Assembly: GCF_003172875.1 (NCBI RefSeq)
Contig: NZ_QGKM01000013.1
Location: 161,785 to 225,784 of the forward strand
Direction of reading: 5' to 3'
DNA from: Leucothrix pacifica
GTDB taxonomy: Bacteria > Pseudomonadota > Gammaproteobacteria > Thiotrichales > Thiotrichaceae
DNA length: 64,000 nt
The position numbers and the translations under genes were made by a program. The notes under the pieces are model-generated. The model did not search any database, had not been told where the DNA came from, and worked only from the letters and a program-made list of their open reading frames with translations. This document shows, piece by piece, positions 27,975-36,146 of the stretch; within the stretch, counting starts at the first letter, position 1, and the number at the start of each line of letters is the position of its first letter.

Positions 27975-28850
27975 TTACACCAACCAGTAAACGTAGATAA
28001 ACAGACCAAGCCATACTACGTCAACGAAGTGCCAGTACCATGCAACGGCTTCAAAACCAAAGTGATTGTCAGCATCGAAGTGGCCGCGAATGACACGCAT
28101 CAATATAACCACCAGCATGATTGTACCCAAGACAACGTGGAATCCATGGAAACCAGTCAACATGAAGAAAGTACTACCATACACACCTGAGGTCATTTTC
28201 AGATTCAAGTGACCGTATGCTTCGCCATATTCTGCTACCTGAAAACCGATGAAGATCACACCAAGAACGATTGTTGCTATCATACCGTAGATTAGCTGAT
28301 CGCGCTTGTTGTTTAACAGTGCCCAATGCGCCCAAGTCAGTGTCGCACCACTAGCCAGAAGCAACATTGTATTGATCGCCGGGATACCCCAGGCATGAAT
28401 TAGTCCATCTGGTGACGGGTAAAGCTGAGGATCAGGCATTTCAACCAGAGGCCACGCAGCTTTAAACTCGGGCCATAGCAATTCGCCTGTCCAGAAGTTA
28501 TTACCCTCACCGTTGAGCCACGGCACAGAGAACTCACGTGCATAGAACAACGCACCGAAGAATGCCGCAAAGAACATAACTTCAGAGAAGATAAACCAAC
28601 CCATACCAATTCGGAATGACTTATCTACCTGTAGGTTGTAGTGCCCAGCTTCACTTTCCTGAACGACTTGACCCATCCACCCGAAGACCATGAATAAGAT
28701 GATACCAAGACCCAGAACCATGATTCCGGTTCCAAGATGATTATCATGCAACGAACTGGCAAAACCACCTAGTAAAGCGGCCATCCCCACGGAACCAACC
28801 ATTGGCCAGTAACTGCCGGATGGTACGTAATACTGCTCATTAGACTGCAT
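27975..28850 (-). CDS. coxC: Cytochrome c oxidase subunit III
   Basis: A 291-residue seven-helix membrane subunit of the aa3-type oxidase. Typical segments are WFIFSEVMFFAAFFGALFYA, the LLLASGATLTWAHWAL helix and the FHGFHVVLGTIMLVVILMR helix, ending in VAWYWHFVDVVWLGLFIYVY. It lies 32 bases downstream of ctaG. Confidence 0.96.
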   Translation of the reverse strand: MQSNEQYYVPSGSYWPMVGSVGMAALLGGFASSLHDNHLGTGIMVLGLGIILFMVFGWMGQVVQESEAGHYNLQVDKSFRIGMGWFIFSEVMFFAAFFGALFYAREFSVPWLNGEGNNFWTGELLWPEFKAAWPLVEMPDPQLYPSPDGLIHAWGIPAINTMLLLASGATLTWAHWALLNNKRDQLIYGMIATIVLGVIFIGFQVAEYGEAYGHLNLKMTSGVYGSTFFMLTGFHGFHVVLGTIMLVVILMRVIRGHFDADNHFGFEAVAWYWHFVDVVWLGLFIYVYWLV

Positions 28851-28882
28851 TAATTTCTCCTACACTCGTTGACGCCGTGTGA

Positions 28883-29413
28883 TTAAGCGTCAGGTTGTAT
28901 TCTAAAAAAGTTGTACGAAAGTGTGACGTTCTGAACATTCTGATCGAGCGCGGGCTCAACAACGAACCGCACTGGCATTTCCACTGGCTCTCTGGCCTTG
29001 AACTCTTGACGTGTAAAACAAAAACACTCTAACTTTTTGAAGTGTGTAGCAGCCTGACTCGGTGCAACACTAGGTACGGCTTGACCGACGATTGCTTCAT
29101 CTGAACGATTTTCTGCCAGATAAACCATGGTGTAGACCTTACCCGGTACTACCTCCATCTGACTCTGCTTCGGCTTAAAGTTGACCGGAAAGCCCGGTGC
29201 AACTGCGGCTGCAAAATCAACCATCACGGTGCGTGACTCATCTATTTCATAAGTTGATACATTCTGATAACTGCTGTTAGTGGTACGACCATTAAAGCCA
29301 GTGATATCACAAAGAATGTTGTAGAGCGGCACGAGGGCAAAAGCAAAGCCAAACATTGCCACCGGTATAAATACCAACTTGACCCAAAAACTTTTACCTA
29401 CGCGCTTATTCAT
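28883..29413 (-). CDS. ctaG: Cytochrome c oxidase copper chaperone CtaG/Cox11
   Basis: 176 residues with an N-terminal membrane anchor (KLVFIPVAMFGFAFALVPLY) and a periplasmic immunoglobulin-like domain. The copper-binding motif is ECFCFTRQEF. It delivers copper to the CuB site of subunit I. The start overlaps the stop of the small upstream gene by four bases. Confidence 0.95.
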   Translation of the reverse strand: MNKRVGKSFWVKLVFIPVAMFGFAFALVPLYNILCDITGFNGRTTNSSYQNVSTYEIDESRTVMVDFAAAVAPGFPVNFKPKQSQMEVVPGKVYTMVYLAENRSDEAIVGQAVPSVAPSQAATHFKKLECFCFTRQEFKAREPVEMPVRFVVEPALDQNVQNVTLSYNFFRIQPDA

Positions 29414-29523
29414 TTATTACCCGATAACGTCAGTGTCATAAAGAAAATGCCTATGACGACAGCGAACACGATGACAGCTGTTAGCAGTGCCCCGCGTCGC
29501 TTTCGTTTCGTCAAATCAGACAT
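29410..29523 (-). CDS. Cytochrome oxidase small assembly protein
   Basis: A 37-residue protein: MSDLTKRKRRGALLTAVIVF, then a continuing hydrophobic helix and the end LTLSGNK. The basic N-terminus predicts an inside-facing single helix. Its ATG shares the last base of the coxA stop (TGATG), and its TGA overlaps the ctaG start (ATGA), so it is tightly coupled on both sides. Proteins of this size and form are known between coxA and ctaG in other Gammaproteobacteria. Confidence 0.85.
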   Translation of the reverse strand: MSDLTKRKRRGALLTAVIVFAVVIGIFFMTLTLSGNK

Positions 29524-31166
29524 CAGTGAACGCCTGTGTGGCTTGACTCTTTCAGAATCAATTCACGAGATGGCTCATCATTAAATGTGTGGTATGGCGC
29601 TGGTGTTGGAAGTGTCCACTCCAAACCTTTAGCACTCTCCCAAACACGTGGCTCTTCGACACGCTTACCGTTGCGGATACAATCAACAACGATATAAGCA
29701 AGCAGTAAGAACGACAGACCGAATGCAAAACCACCCAAGCTTGCGATCAGGTTGAAATCAGCAAACTGCAAGGAATAATCAGGAATACGACGCGGCATAC
29801 CTGCTAATCCTAAGAAGTGCATTGGGAAGAACAATACGTTTACAGAAATAACCGCCCACCAGAAGTGAATCTTCGCCAACTTTTCGTTGAACATGCGACC
29901 ACACCACTTAGGCAACCAGTAGTAAACACCTGCAATGATTGAGAATAACGCACCACTCACCAGTACATAGTGGAAGTGTGCAACCACGAAGTAAGTATCA
30001 TGGTACTGAATATCCGCCGGTACGATTCCGAGCATCAGACCTGACAGACCACCAACAGTGAACAGGATTACGAAAGCAATCGCCCACATCATTGGAATCT
30101 CAAAGGTCATTGAGCCCTTCCACATCGTGGTAACCCAGTTAAATACCTTCACACCTGTAGGGACTGAGATCAGGATCGTCGCATACATAAAGTACATCTG
30201 ACCTGCTACTGGCATACCTGTCAGGAACATGTGATGAGCCCATACCACGAAAGACAATATCGCAATCGAAGCGGTTGCATAAACCATTGAGCTGTAACCA
30301 AACAGCGGCTTACGTGCAAACGTTGGGATAATCTGAGAGACAATACCAAAAGCTGGCAGAATCATGATGTAAACTTCAGGATGACCGAAGAACCAGAAGA
30401 TATGCTGGAACATGACCGGATCACCACCACCTGCTGCATCAAAGAAACTGGTACCGAAGTTACGGTCAGTCAGCATCATTGTTACCGCACCAGCCAATAC
30501 AGGCATCGCAGCAATAAGCAAGAATGCAGTGATAAACCACGTCCAAACGAACAATGGCATATCCATTAGCTTCATACCGCTAGCACGCATATTCATAACT
30601 GTTGCGATAATGTTGATCGCACCCATGATGGATGAGAAACCAAGCATGTGAATCGCAAAGATGAAGAAGTCAGTACTATCCGGTGCAAATGTTGTTGATA
30701 GCGGCGCGTAGAAAGTCCAACCAAACGCCGGGCCACCACCTTCCATGAACATCGTGCTTAATAGCATTGCACCAGCAAAAGGAAGAATCCAGAAACTCCA
30801 GTTATTCATACGTGGTAACGCCATATCCGGCGCTCCCACCATGGTAGGAATCTGAATATTTGCCAGACCAACAAAGGCTGGCATGATCGCACCAAATACC
30901 ATAATCAGACCGTGCATGGTCGTCATCTGGTTAAAGAACTGTGGTTCTACAAACTGTAAACCCGGTGTGAATAACTCAGCACGGATTACCATCGCCATTG
31001 CACCACCAATCAGTAGCATTGCAAATGCAAACCACATGTACAGGTATCCAATGTCTTTATGGTTGGTTGTTTTTACCCAACGCATTAAGCCTGGTTCAGG
31101 ACCATGATCGTGATCGTCATGTGCATGATGGATGTCGGCTTCAATATCAGTTGTCGTTGTTGCCAT
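29523..31166 (-). CDS. coxA: Cytochrome c oxidase subunit I
   Basis: A 547-residue haem-copper oxidase subunit of about 12 helices, binding haem a, haem a3 and CuB. The CuB His and cross-linked Tyr lie in WFFGHPEVYIMILPAFG. The haem ligands are in DTYFVVAHFHYVLVSGALF. An N-terminal His/Asp-rich stretch (ADIHHAHDDHDHGPEP) precedes the first helix. It is the type A family form. It is 12 bases after coxB and one base overlaps the next gene. Confidence 0.97.
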   Translation of the reverse strand: MATTTTDIEADIHHAHDDHDHGPEPGLMRWVKTTNHKDIGYLYMWFAFAMLLIGGAMAMVIRAELFTPGLQFVEPQFFNQMTTMHGLIMVFGAIMPAFVGLANIQIPTMVGAPDMALPRMNNWSFWILPFAGAMLLSTMFMEGGGPAFGWTFYAPLSTTFAPDSTDFFIFAIHMLGFSSIMGAINIIATVMNMRASGMKLMDMPLFVWTWFITAFLLIAAMPVLAGAVTMMLTDRNFGTSFFDAAGGGDPVMFQHIFWFFGHPEVYIMILPAFGIVSQIIPTFARKPLFGYSSMVYATASIAILSFVVWAHHMFLTGMPVAGQMYFMYATILISVPTGVKVFNWVTTMWKGSMTFEIPMMWAIAFVILFTVGGLSGLMLGIVPADIQYHDTYFVVAHFHYVLVSGALFSIIAGVYYWLPKWCGRMFNEKLAKIHFWWAVISVNVLFFPMHFLGLAGMPRRIPDYSLQFADFNLIASLGGFAFGLSFLLLAYIVVDCIRNGKRVEEPRVWESAKGLEWTLPTPAPYHTFNDEPSRELILKESSHTGVH

Positions 31167-31178
31167 GTTACTGCCTCC

Positions 31179-32321
31179 TTATCGTGCAGACTTAATAGTT
31201 GCGGGTTGAACAATGTCGCCTGTGTTGTTACCGAAGCCATTACGCTCGAAGGTAACGACTGCTGCAATGTCGCTGTCACTTAGCTGTTTGCCGAAGGCCT
31301 GCATCGCCGTTCCGGCTTTACCATTGATAACAATATCAATATGCGCCTGTAGCTGATCTGGCTCGACCACCATCGGGCTACCAGTCATTGCAGGGAATGC
31401 ACCCGGCACACCAGCACCTGTTGTGCCATGACAAGCTGCACAGTTCGCACTATAAACTTCCTGACCTTTTACCATCAGCTCATCCATAGTCCACTCACGA
31501 TCACCAGCTGCAGCTGCAGCTGCCATCTGAGCTTTTTGATCTTCTACCCATTTAGCGTAGTCTTCTTTTGACTTAACTTCGACTACTACCGGCATAAAGC
31601 CGTGATCTTTACCACAAAGCTCGGCACATTTACCGCGGTAAACACCCTCTTTCTCTATGTAAGCCCATGAGTCATTGATAAATCCCGGATTAGCATCCTG
31701 CTTAACCCCTAATTCACGTACCCACCAAGAGTGAATTACGTCATTTGACGTCATTAGGAAACGAACACGTGTGTTAACCGGAAGTACTAAACGGTTATCG
31801 ACATCTAAAAGATAGTTCTCGTTAGCATTACGAACCGCTTCGTTTTTAATACCGTCGCGACTTTCCTGCGCCAGATTACTAAAGAAGCTAATTTTTTCGT
31901 CTAAGTACTCATACTGCCATTTCCACTGGTAGCCAGTAATTTTTACCGTCATATCAGCTTTTTCAGTATTTTCCAGATCAATCAGTACTTTGGTTGCCGG
32001 TACCGCAATGGCAATCAGAATCGCTAATGGCACTAATGTCCAGATTAACTCAACTGTTGTACTTTCATGAAAATTGGCAGCGACTGCGCCTTTAGATTTA
32101 CGGTGATAGATCATTGAATAGATCATGACACCAAACACGATTACCGCTATCCCCACACAGACCCAAAAGATCGTCATGTGCAAGCCGTATATATCACGGC
32201 TTATGGGCGTTACCCCTTCAGGGAGATTCAAACCATATTCAGCAAAAGCCATCCCCGGCACTGCAAGCAGCGGCAAGATCAGGATTTTGAGTAAGGTCGC
32301 GAAGAATCGGTTGTTCAACAT
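31179..32321 (-). CDS. coxB: Cytochrome c oxidase subunit II with fused cytochrome c domain
   Basis: 380 residues. A signal peptide is followed by two membrane helices and a cupredoxin domain whose CuA site includes HSWWVRELGVK and CAELCGKDHGFM. A C-terminal cytochrome c domain of about 100 residues follows, with haem site CAACHGTTG. This makes the enzyme caa3-like. An in-line DREWTMDELMVKGQEVYSANC segment links the two domains. It is first in the operon coxB-coxA-small-ctaG-coxC. Confidence 0.96.
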   Translation of the reverse strand: MLNNRFFATLLKILILPLLAVPGMAFAEYGLNLPEGVTPISRDIYGLHMTIFWVCVGIAVIVFGVMIYSMIYHRKSKGAVAANFHESTTVELIWTLVPLAILIAIAVPATKVLIDLENTEKADMTVKITGYQWKWQYEYLDEKISFFSNLAQESRDGIKNEAVRNANENYLLDVDNRLVLPVNTRVRFLMTSNDVIHSWWVRELGVKQDANPGFINDSWAYIEKEGVYRGKCAELCGKDHGFMPVVVEVKSKEDYAKWVEDQKAQMAAAAAAGDREWTMDELMVKGQEVYSANCAACHGTTGAGVPGAFPAMTGSPMVVEPDQLQAHIDIVINGKAGTAMQAFGKQLSDSDIAAVVTFERNGFGNNTGDIVQPATIKSAR

Positions 32322-32740
32322 ATAGCCTCCTCCAGTATCGAATCATATTGACCCGCAAGCAGACCAACAAACATCGAAGTTTTTAAGTGTGTATTCTAAA
32401 ACTTGTAATTCTTAAGCGTAACGTTTCAGTACCGCAACCTATGATTCCTCAAGATAATCCGCCTGATTAGGCTCTCTCCAACCTAATACAAACAGACACA
32501 CCCTCCGGTCGCAATGACCTGTAGACTCTTGGAACAGCAAAAACGTGCTCGATAAATGATGGCTAGTCTACAGTCAAGTTTAGAAATTTGCTAGTAGCTA
32601 TTATAAAATCTAAACACCCAAAAAGGGATAGAGTTTTATACGTAAAACAGATTAAATTCACCCGCCTGCTTGCATTAATGATAGGAACTATATGTCATCT
32701 GCGATAGTATCTGCCACCAACTTAGGAGATGGAAAAACTT
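32322..32740. other. Divergent promoter region, coxB and sco/ctaB
   Basis: About 410 bases between divergent oxidase operons. It must carry promoters for both. A minus-strand TATAAT lies at 32600-32605 but has no good -35 partner and is far from coxB. I see no repeat, RNA gene or regulator site that I can name. Confidence 0.5.
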
Positions 32741-33325
32741 ATGGCTATGGCTTCCGGAAAGAAAACACTACTCACCATACTTATCGTGTTTGTCGCACCC
32801 ATGGTAATCGGCACGGTAATGTTTCTTAATGCAGAACGCTTTGGTCTCAGTACCCAGACGACTAACTACGGCACTTTGATCGAGCCAATCGTCAACCTGA
32901 GTGTAGAAGGTGTTAATGTGGACGGCGACGCTGCAGATGTGGAGGAGCTGGTTCGTAACAAATGGACACTGCTCTACTTTGCACCTGAAGTCTGCGGCGA
33001 AAAATGTGCAGCGCGACAGGCGCTCATGAAACGCATCCGTCTACTCACTAATGAAGACATGCGCCGCATACAAACAGCGAGTATTTACCCTCAAACGCCA
33101 AGCAATCCAGATGTGCTCGCCAATGAATATGCAAACATGCATATTGGAATACTCAATACAAAGGGTGCTGACTTTAAGGCGCAATTTCCTAACATAGATG
33201 AACAACCAATTTATCTAATTGACCCATTAGGGAATTTGATGATGTATTATTCTGGTGATACGCCTGATATCAAACGCATTATGAAAGACTTCAAGCGCAT
33301 CCTGAAATATTCACAGATCGGTTAA
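32741..33325 (+). CDS. Sco-like thioredoxin-fold protein of the oxidase locus
   Basis: About 194 residues. One membrane helix (TLLTILIVFVAPMVIGTVMF) is followed by a periplasmic domain with a CGEKC motif (CxxxC, as in Sco proteins) after WTLLYFAPEV, and IYLIDPLGNLMMYY near the end. The usual distal copper-binding His of Sco is not obvious. Proteins of this type occupy this place before ctaA/ctaB in pseudomonads. The start is uncertain: the ATG at 32729 abuts AGGAG directly, so 32741 is preferred, and 32747 is also possible. Confidence 0.8.
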   Translation: MAMASGKKTLLTILIVFVAPMVIGTVMFLNAERFGLSTQTTNYGTLIEPIVNLSVEGVNVDGDAADVEELVRNKWTLLYFAPEVCGEKCAARQALMKRIRLLTNEDMRRIQTASIYPQTPSNPDVLANEYANMHIGILNTKGADFKAQFPNIDEQPIYLIDPLGNLMMYYSGDTPDIKRIMKDFKRILKYSQIG

Positions 33326-33328
33326 ACC

Positions 33329-34228
33329 ATGACAACTGCAAGCCGCCCCACCCTACAAGACTACCTGAAGCTCTGTAAACTCAAGGTTGTCGCACTGATT
33401 ATGCTAACTGCCATTGTTGGTATGTTCATGTCCGTGCCCGGTTTGCCACCGATGGATCTGGTTATTTTTGGTTCGATTGGTATCGCCTTGGCCTCATCCT
33501 CTGCAGCCGTCTTTAATCACGTTGTTGATCAACGCATCGATAATATAATGGGCCGCACTAAAGACCGTCCTATGCCAAAGGGTAAGGTCAATACCAAACA
33601 AGCGATCATCTTTGGCGTGATCGTGGGTATTATCGGCATCGGCACATTGGTTGTCTTCGTTAACCTGCTGACAGCGATCCTTACATTCTTCGCTCTTATT
33701 GGTTATGCAGTCATTTACACCATGTATCTGAAGCGTGCTACACCCCAAAATATCGTCATCGGTGGGGCTGCAGGTGCTGCACCTCCGATACTAGGCTGGA
33801 CTGCTATCACTAATTCGGTTGATGTTGGAGCACTACTACTATTTCTGATCGTCTTTATCTGGACACCACCACATTTCTGGGCACTGGCTATTCACAGACA
33901 TGAAGAGTATGCCAAGGTTGATGTACCAATGCTGCCGGTCACACACGGAATTCCATTCACTCGCCTGCAAATTCTGCTATACACTATTATATTGGTGATC
34001 GTTACCATCGTGCCTTATCTCATCGGCATGTGCGGTTTAGTCTATCTCACTGGAGCAATAGTGCTGGGCGGCGGTTTTCTTTATTATGCTATTCAGATGC
34101 TGAGACGCCCTGAAAACAGCAAATTACCGATGAAAACATTCGGCTATTCAATCAACTATCTGATGGCATTGTTTGTGATTCTACTAGTTGATCACTATTT
34201 CCCACTACACCTTAACCAGCTGGTTTAA
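33329..34228 (+). CDS. ctaB: Protohaem IX farnesyltransferase (haem O synthase)
   Basis: A 299-residue UbiA-family membrane prenyltransferase that adds a farnesyl group to haem b. The first Asp-rich motif is NHVVDQRIDNIMGRTKDRP, and the second region is HRHEEYAKVDVPMLPV. It has eight to nine membrane helices. It lies 3 bases after the Sco-like gene. The gene for the next enzyme, haem A synthase (ctaA), is not in this locus. Confidence 0.96.
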   Translation: MTTASRPTLQDYLKLCKLKVVALIMLTAIVGMFMSVPGLPPMDLVIFGSIGIALASSSAAVFNHVVDQRIDNIMGRTKDRPMPKGKVNTKQAIIFGVIVGIIGIGTLVVFVNLLTAILTFFALIGYAVIYTMYLKRATPQNIVIGGAAGAAPPILGWTAITNSVDVGALLLFLIVFIWTPPHFWALAIHRHEEYAKVDVPMLPVTHGIPFTRLQILLYTIILVIVTIVPYLIGMCGLVYLTGAIVLGGGFLYYAIQMLRRPENSKLPMKTFGYSINYLMALFVILLVDHYFPLHLNQLV

Positions 34229-34245
34229 GGCTCAGGAGACGAAGC

Positions 34246-34425
34246 ATGGAATTTCTGAACGCAATCAAAAGTGTCATGGCAGCCTTTGTTGGGGTACAAA
34301 AAAAGAAGAACCTGGAAGAAGATTTCGCCAAGAGCAGTGCCACGCCGTTTATTATTGCCGGACTGTTGATGGCTTTGGTGTTTGTTCTGTTGGTTTATGG
34401 TGTGGTGCAGTTGGTGTTGAGTTAG
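34246..34425 (+). CDS. DUF2970 family small membrane protein
   Basis: A 59-residue protein, MEFLNAIKSVMAAFVGVQKK to the end VVQLVLS. It has an amphipathic N-terminal part and one C-terminal helix (PFIIAGLLMALVFVLLVYGV). The ATG has AGGAGACG just upstream. It lies 17 bases after ctaB. DUF2970 proteins of this size are common in proteobacterial genomes, often beside oxidase genes. The function is unknown. Confidence 0.82.
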   Translation: MEFLNAIKSVMAAFVGVQKKKNLEEDFAKSSATPFIIAGLLMALVFVLLVYGVVQLVLS

Positions 34426-34518
34426 TCATTCCAGTTACAACCTTGCTGCACAATCATAACTTATGCCAGTTTTAGCGTCTTACTTTCCCTTTAGCATCCA
34501 TTTTTTAAAATTAGTCTT

Positions 34519-34524
34519 TATAAT
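34519..34524 (+). promoter_or_regulatory. Candidate -10 box for the KAP-NACHT pair
   Basis: A perfect TATAAT 33 bases upstream of the TTG start of the KAP gene, in a 131-base AT-rich gap after the DUF2970 gene. No strong -35 lies 16-18 bases upstream. It suggests that the pair has its own promoter rather than depending on the ctaB operon. Confidence 0.4.
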
Positions 34525-34556
34525 AAACACTTCTATAAGTTTTAGGTGGTGTAACT

Positions 34557-36146
34557 TTGAGTGACCTGATACAAAGCGAAATTAATTACTATCATAATGA
34601 CCAATGGTCAGTCATCGATGAGCTAGGGCTTGCTGGCGCCTCCGAGCGACTTGCTAGAATGACTCTCCAAGTTTCTCCTCCTTTTAGTATTTCTGTAAAC
34701 GGTAAGTGGGGGTCGGGAAAAACTAGCATAATGCGGCGGTCTTTCATTACCTTAGGTGGACACCCCGCTAGCCAAGCATTACTGCTTGGCGAAGATAAGC
34801 AAGACACCAATCATCAAGAAGATGATATGAAATTGTCAATAATAAAAGAAAATGGCAGTGTTAACAGTGCACGGAAACTAGAATTAAAGAAAAATGCAGA
34901 TTGGCAAGAAAGAGACTTCAAAGCTGCAAATCAATCTCTTTTTGTCTGGTACTCACCTTGGCAACATCAAAATTCCGAAAACCCACTAATACCACTGTTA
35001 CTCGAAGTACGAAATCAATTTAAAACTCACCACAAGTTATTAGAGAAGAGCAAGAGTACTACCCGCAGAGGAGCTTTAGCTGCTTTAACTTTATTCGAAC
35101 GAGCAATTGATGCTGCCTTGATTTTGACCCAAACAAGTAAGCGCCCTTTAGCCACAGGCACAACGGAAGCTGTACGAAAGGTGTGGCAGGATGAGGATAG
35201 TTCGTCAAAATATAGTGATGGCCAACGCTTTCACTTGCAGTTTGAGGATGCAGTTGAAACTGCACTAGCAAGTCTAGATCCAAAAATGAAGAATCAAGAT
35301 AGTATTGATCATAAAGCCCGACTCATTGTTTTCATTGATGATTTAGATCGCTGCGAAGAGGCGACAGTTGTGAAGCTGCTAGAAGCAATCAAGCTATACC
35401 TTGGAACATCTCGTTGTGTTTTTGTATTAGGTTTGGATAACAACGCAATTTTACATGCGCTAGGAAATCACTGGTCTTCTAGAAGTGAAGACTACAACCG
35501 GGAATACCTTGAAAAGTTATTTCAGGCAACAATTAGAATACCGAACCCGCAGCCTTCTAAGGTTAAAGAGCTTATTGCGAAGCAGTTTAAAGCCCACGGT
35601 ATCCCCGAAGAAACATTGTTTGCAGGCGTTGTTTGTGACTTGATTGAACCCAACCCTCGTAAGTTGAAAAACTTTACCAATAGCATCTGTGCAACGTGGG
35701 GTTTGCATAATATTCCAAATAGAGAAAATCATGATAACTCTGTCAACTGTAACCCTGAGACATTACAGCTGATCCTCCTGCAGTATTTAGTTCTTTACCA
35801 CCCAGCAGTTTGGCGCATCTTAGAAAGGCAGCCTTGGGCTTTGAAAGTATTAATCTCCATCTTGACAGCAAATGAGTCAGAGCCACTTGATCTTCCAGAA
35901 GGACTATCTGAATTAGATCAACATGTTATGAAACACTTCATTACTCGATCATTCAGCCATGTACTAAAGCAAGAAGGAGATAATGATGAGAAACACCGAG
36001 GGCTAGGCTTAGATAGTGCGGTTGACTTGTTCTTAGAGCGTATAGATAGAAAACGTTCAGATGAGCTTTTTATCTATCATCTCAAAAATGCATTTACTCG
36101 CAATGATGAAGTTCCTGCACACCTTTTAACAATCGGTGAGATCTAA
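34557..36146 (+). CDS. KAP-family P-loop NTPase
   Basis: 529 residues. The Walker A is GKWGSGKTS (residues 49-57). The Walker B and following Asp-Arg are in LIVFIDDLDRCEEATVVKLL (256-275), the hallmark of KAP NTPases. VFVLGLDNNAILHAL and NPRKLKNFTNSI complete the core. The region between Walker A and B, where many KAP proteins have membrane helices, is charged and only weakly hydrophobic, so the protein is probably soluble. The start is TTG at 34557, with AGGTGG seven bases upstream. The stop TAA directly abuts the ATG of the NACHT gene. KAP proteins include PifA and QatA, both linked to phage exclusion or defence. The role here is inferred. Confidence 0.88.
   Translation: MSDLIQSEINYYHNDQWSVIDELGLAGASERLARMTLQVSPPFSISVNGKWGSGKTSIMRRSFITLGGHPASQALLLGEDKQDTNHQEDDMKLSIIKENGSVNSARKLELKKNADWQERDFKAANQSLFVWYSPWQHQNSENPLIPLLLEVRNQFKTHHKLLEKSKSTTRRGALAALTLFERAIDAALILTQTSKRPLATGTTEAVRKVWQDEDSSSKYSDGQRFHLQFEDAVETALASLDPKMKNQDSIDHKARLIVFIDDLDRCEEATVVKLLEAIKLYLGTSRCVFVLGLDNNAILHALGNHWSSRSEDYNREYLEKLFQATIRIPNPQPSKVKELIAKQFKAHGIPEETLFAGVVCDLIEPNPRKLKNFTNSICATWGLHNIPNRENHDNSVNCNPETLQLILLQYLVLYHPAVWRILERQPWALKVLISILTANESEPLDLPEGLSELDQHVMKHFITRSFSHVLKQEGDNDEKHRGLGLDSAVDLFLERIDRKRSDELFIYHLKNAFTRNDEVPAHLLTIGEI

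Noticed and set aside
34426..34556. Direct repeat or attachment site at the left edge of the KAP-NACHT island
   Set aside because: No sequence of useful length matches the right edge at 39444-39469.
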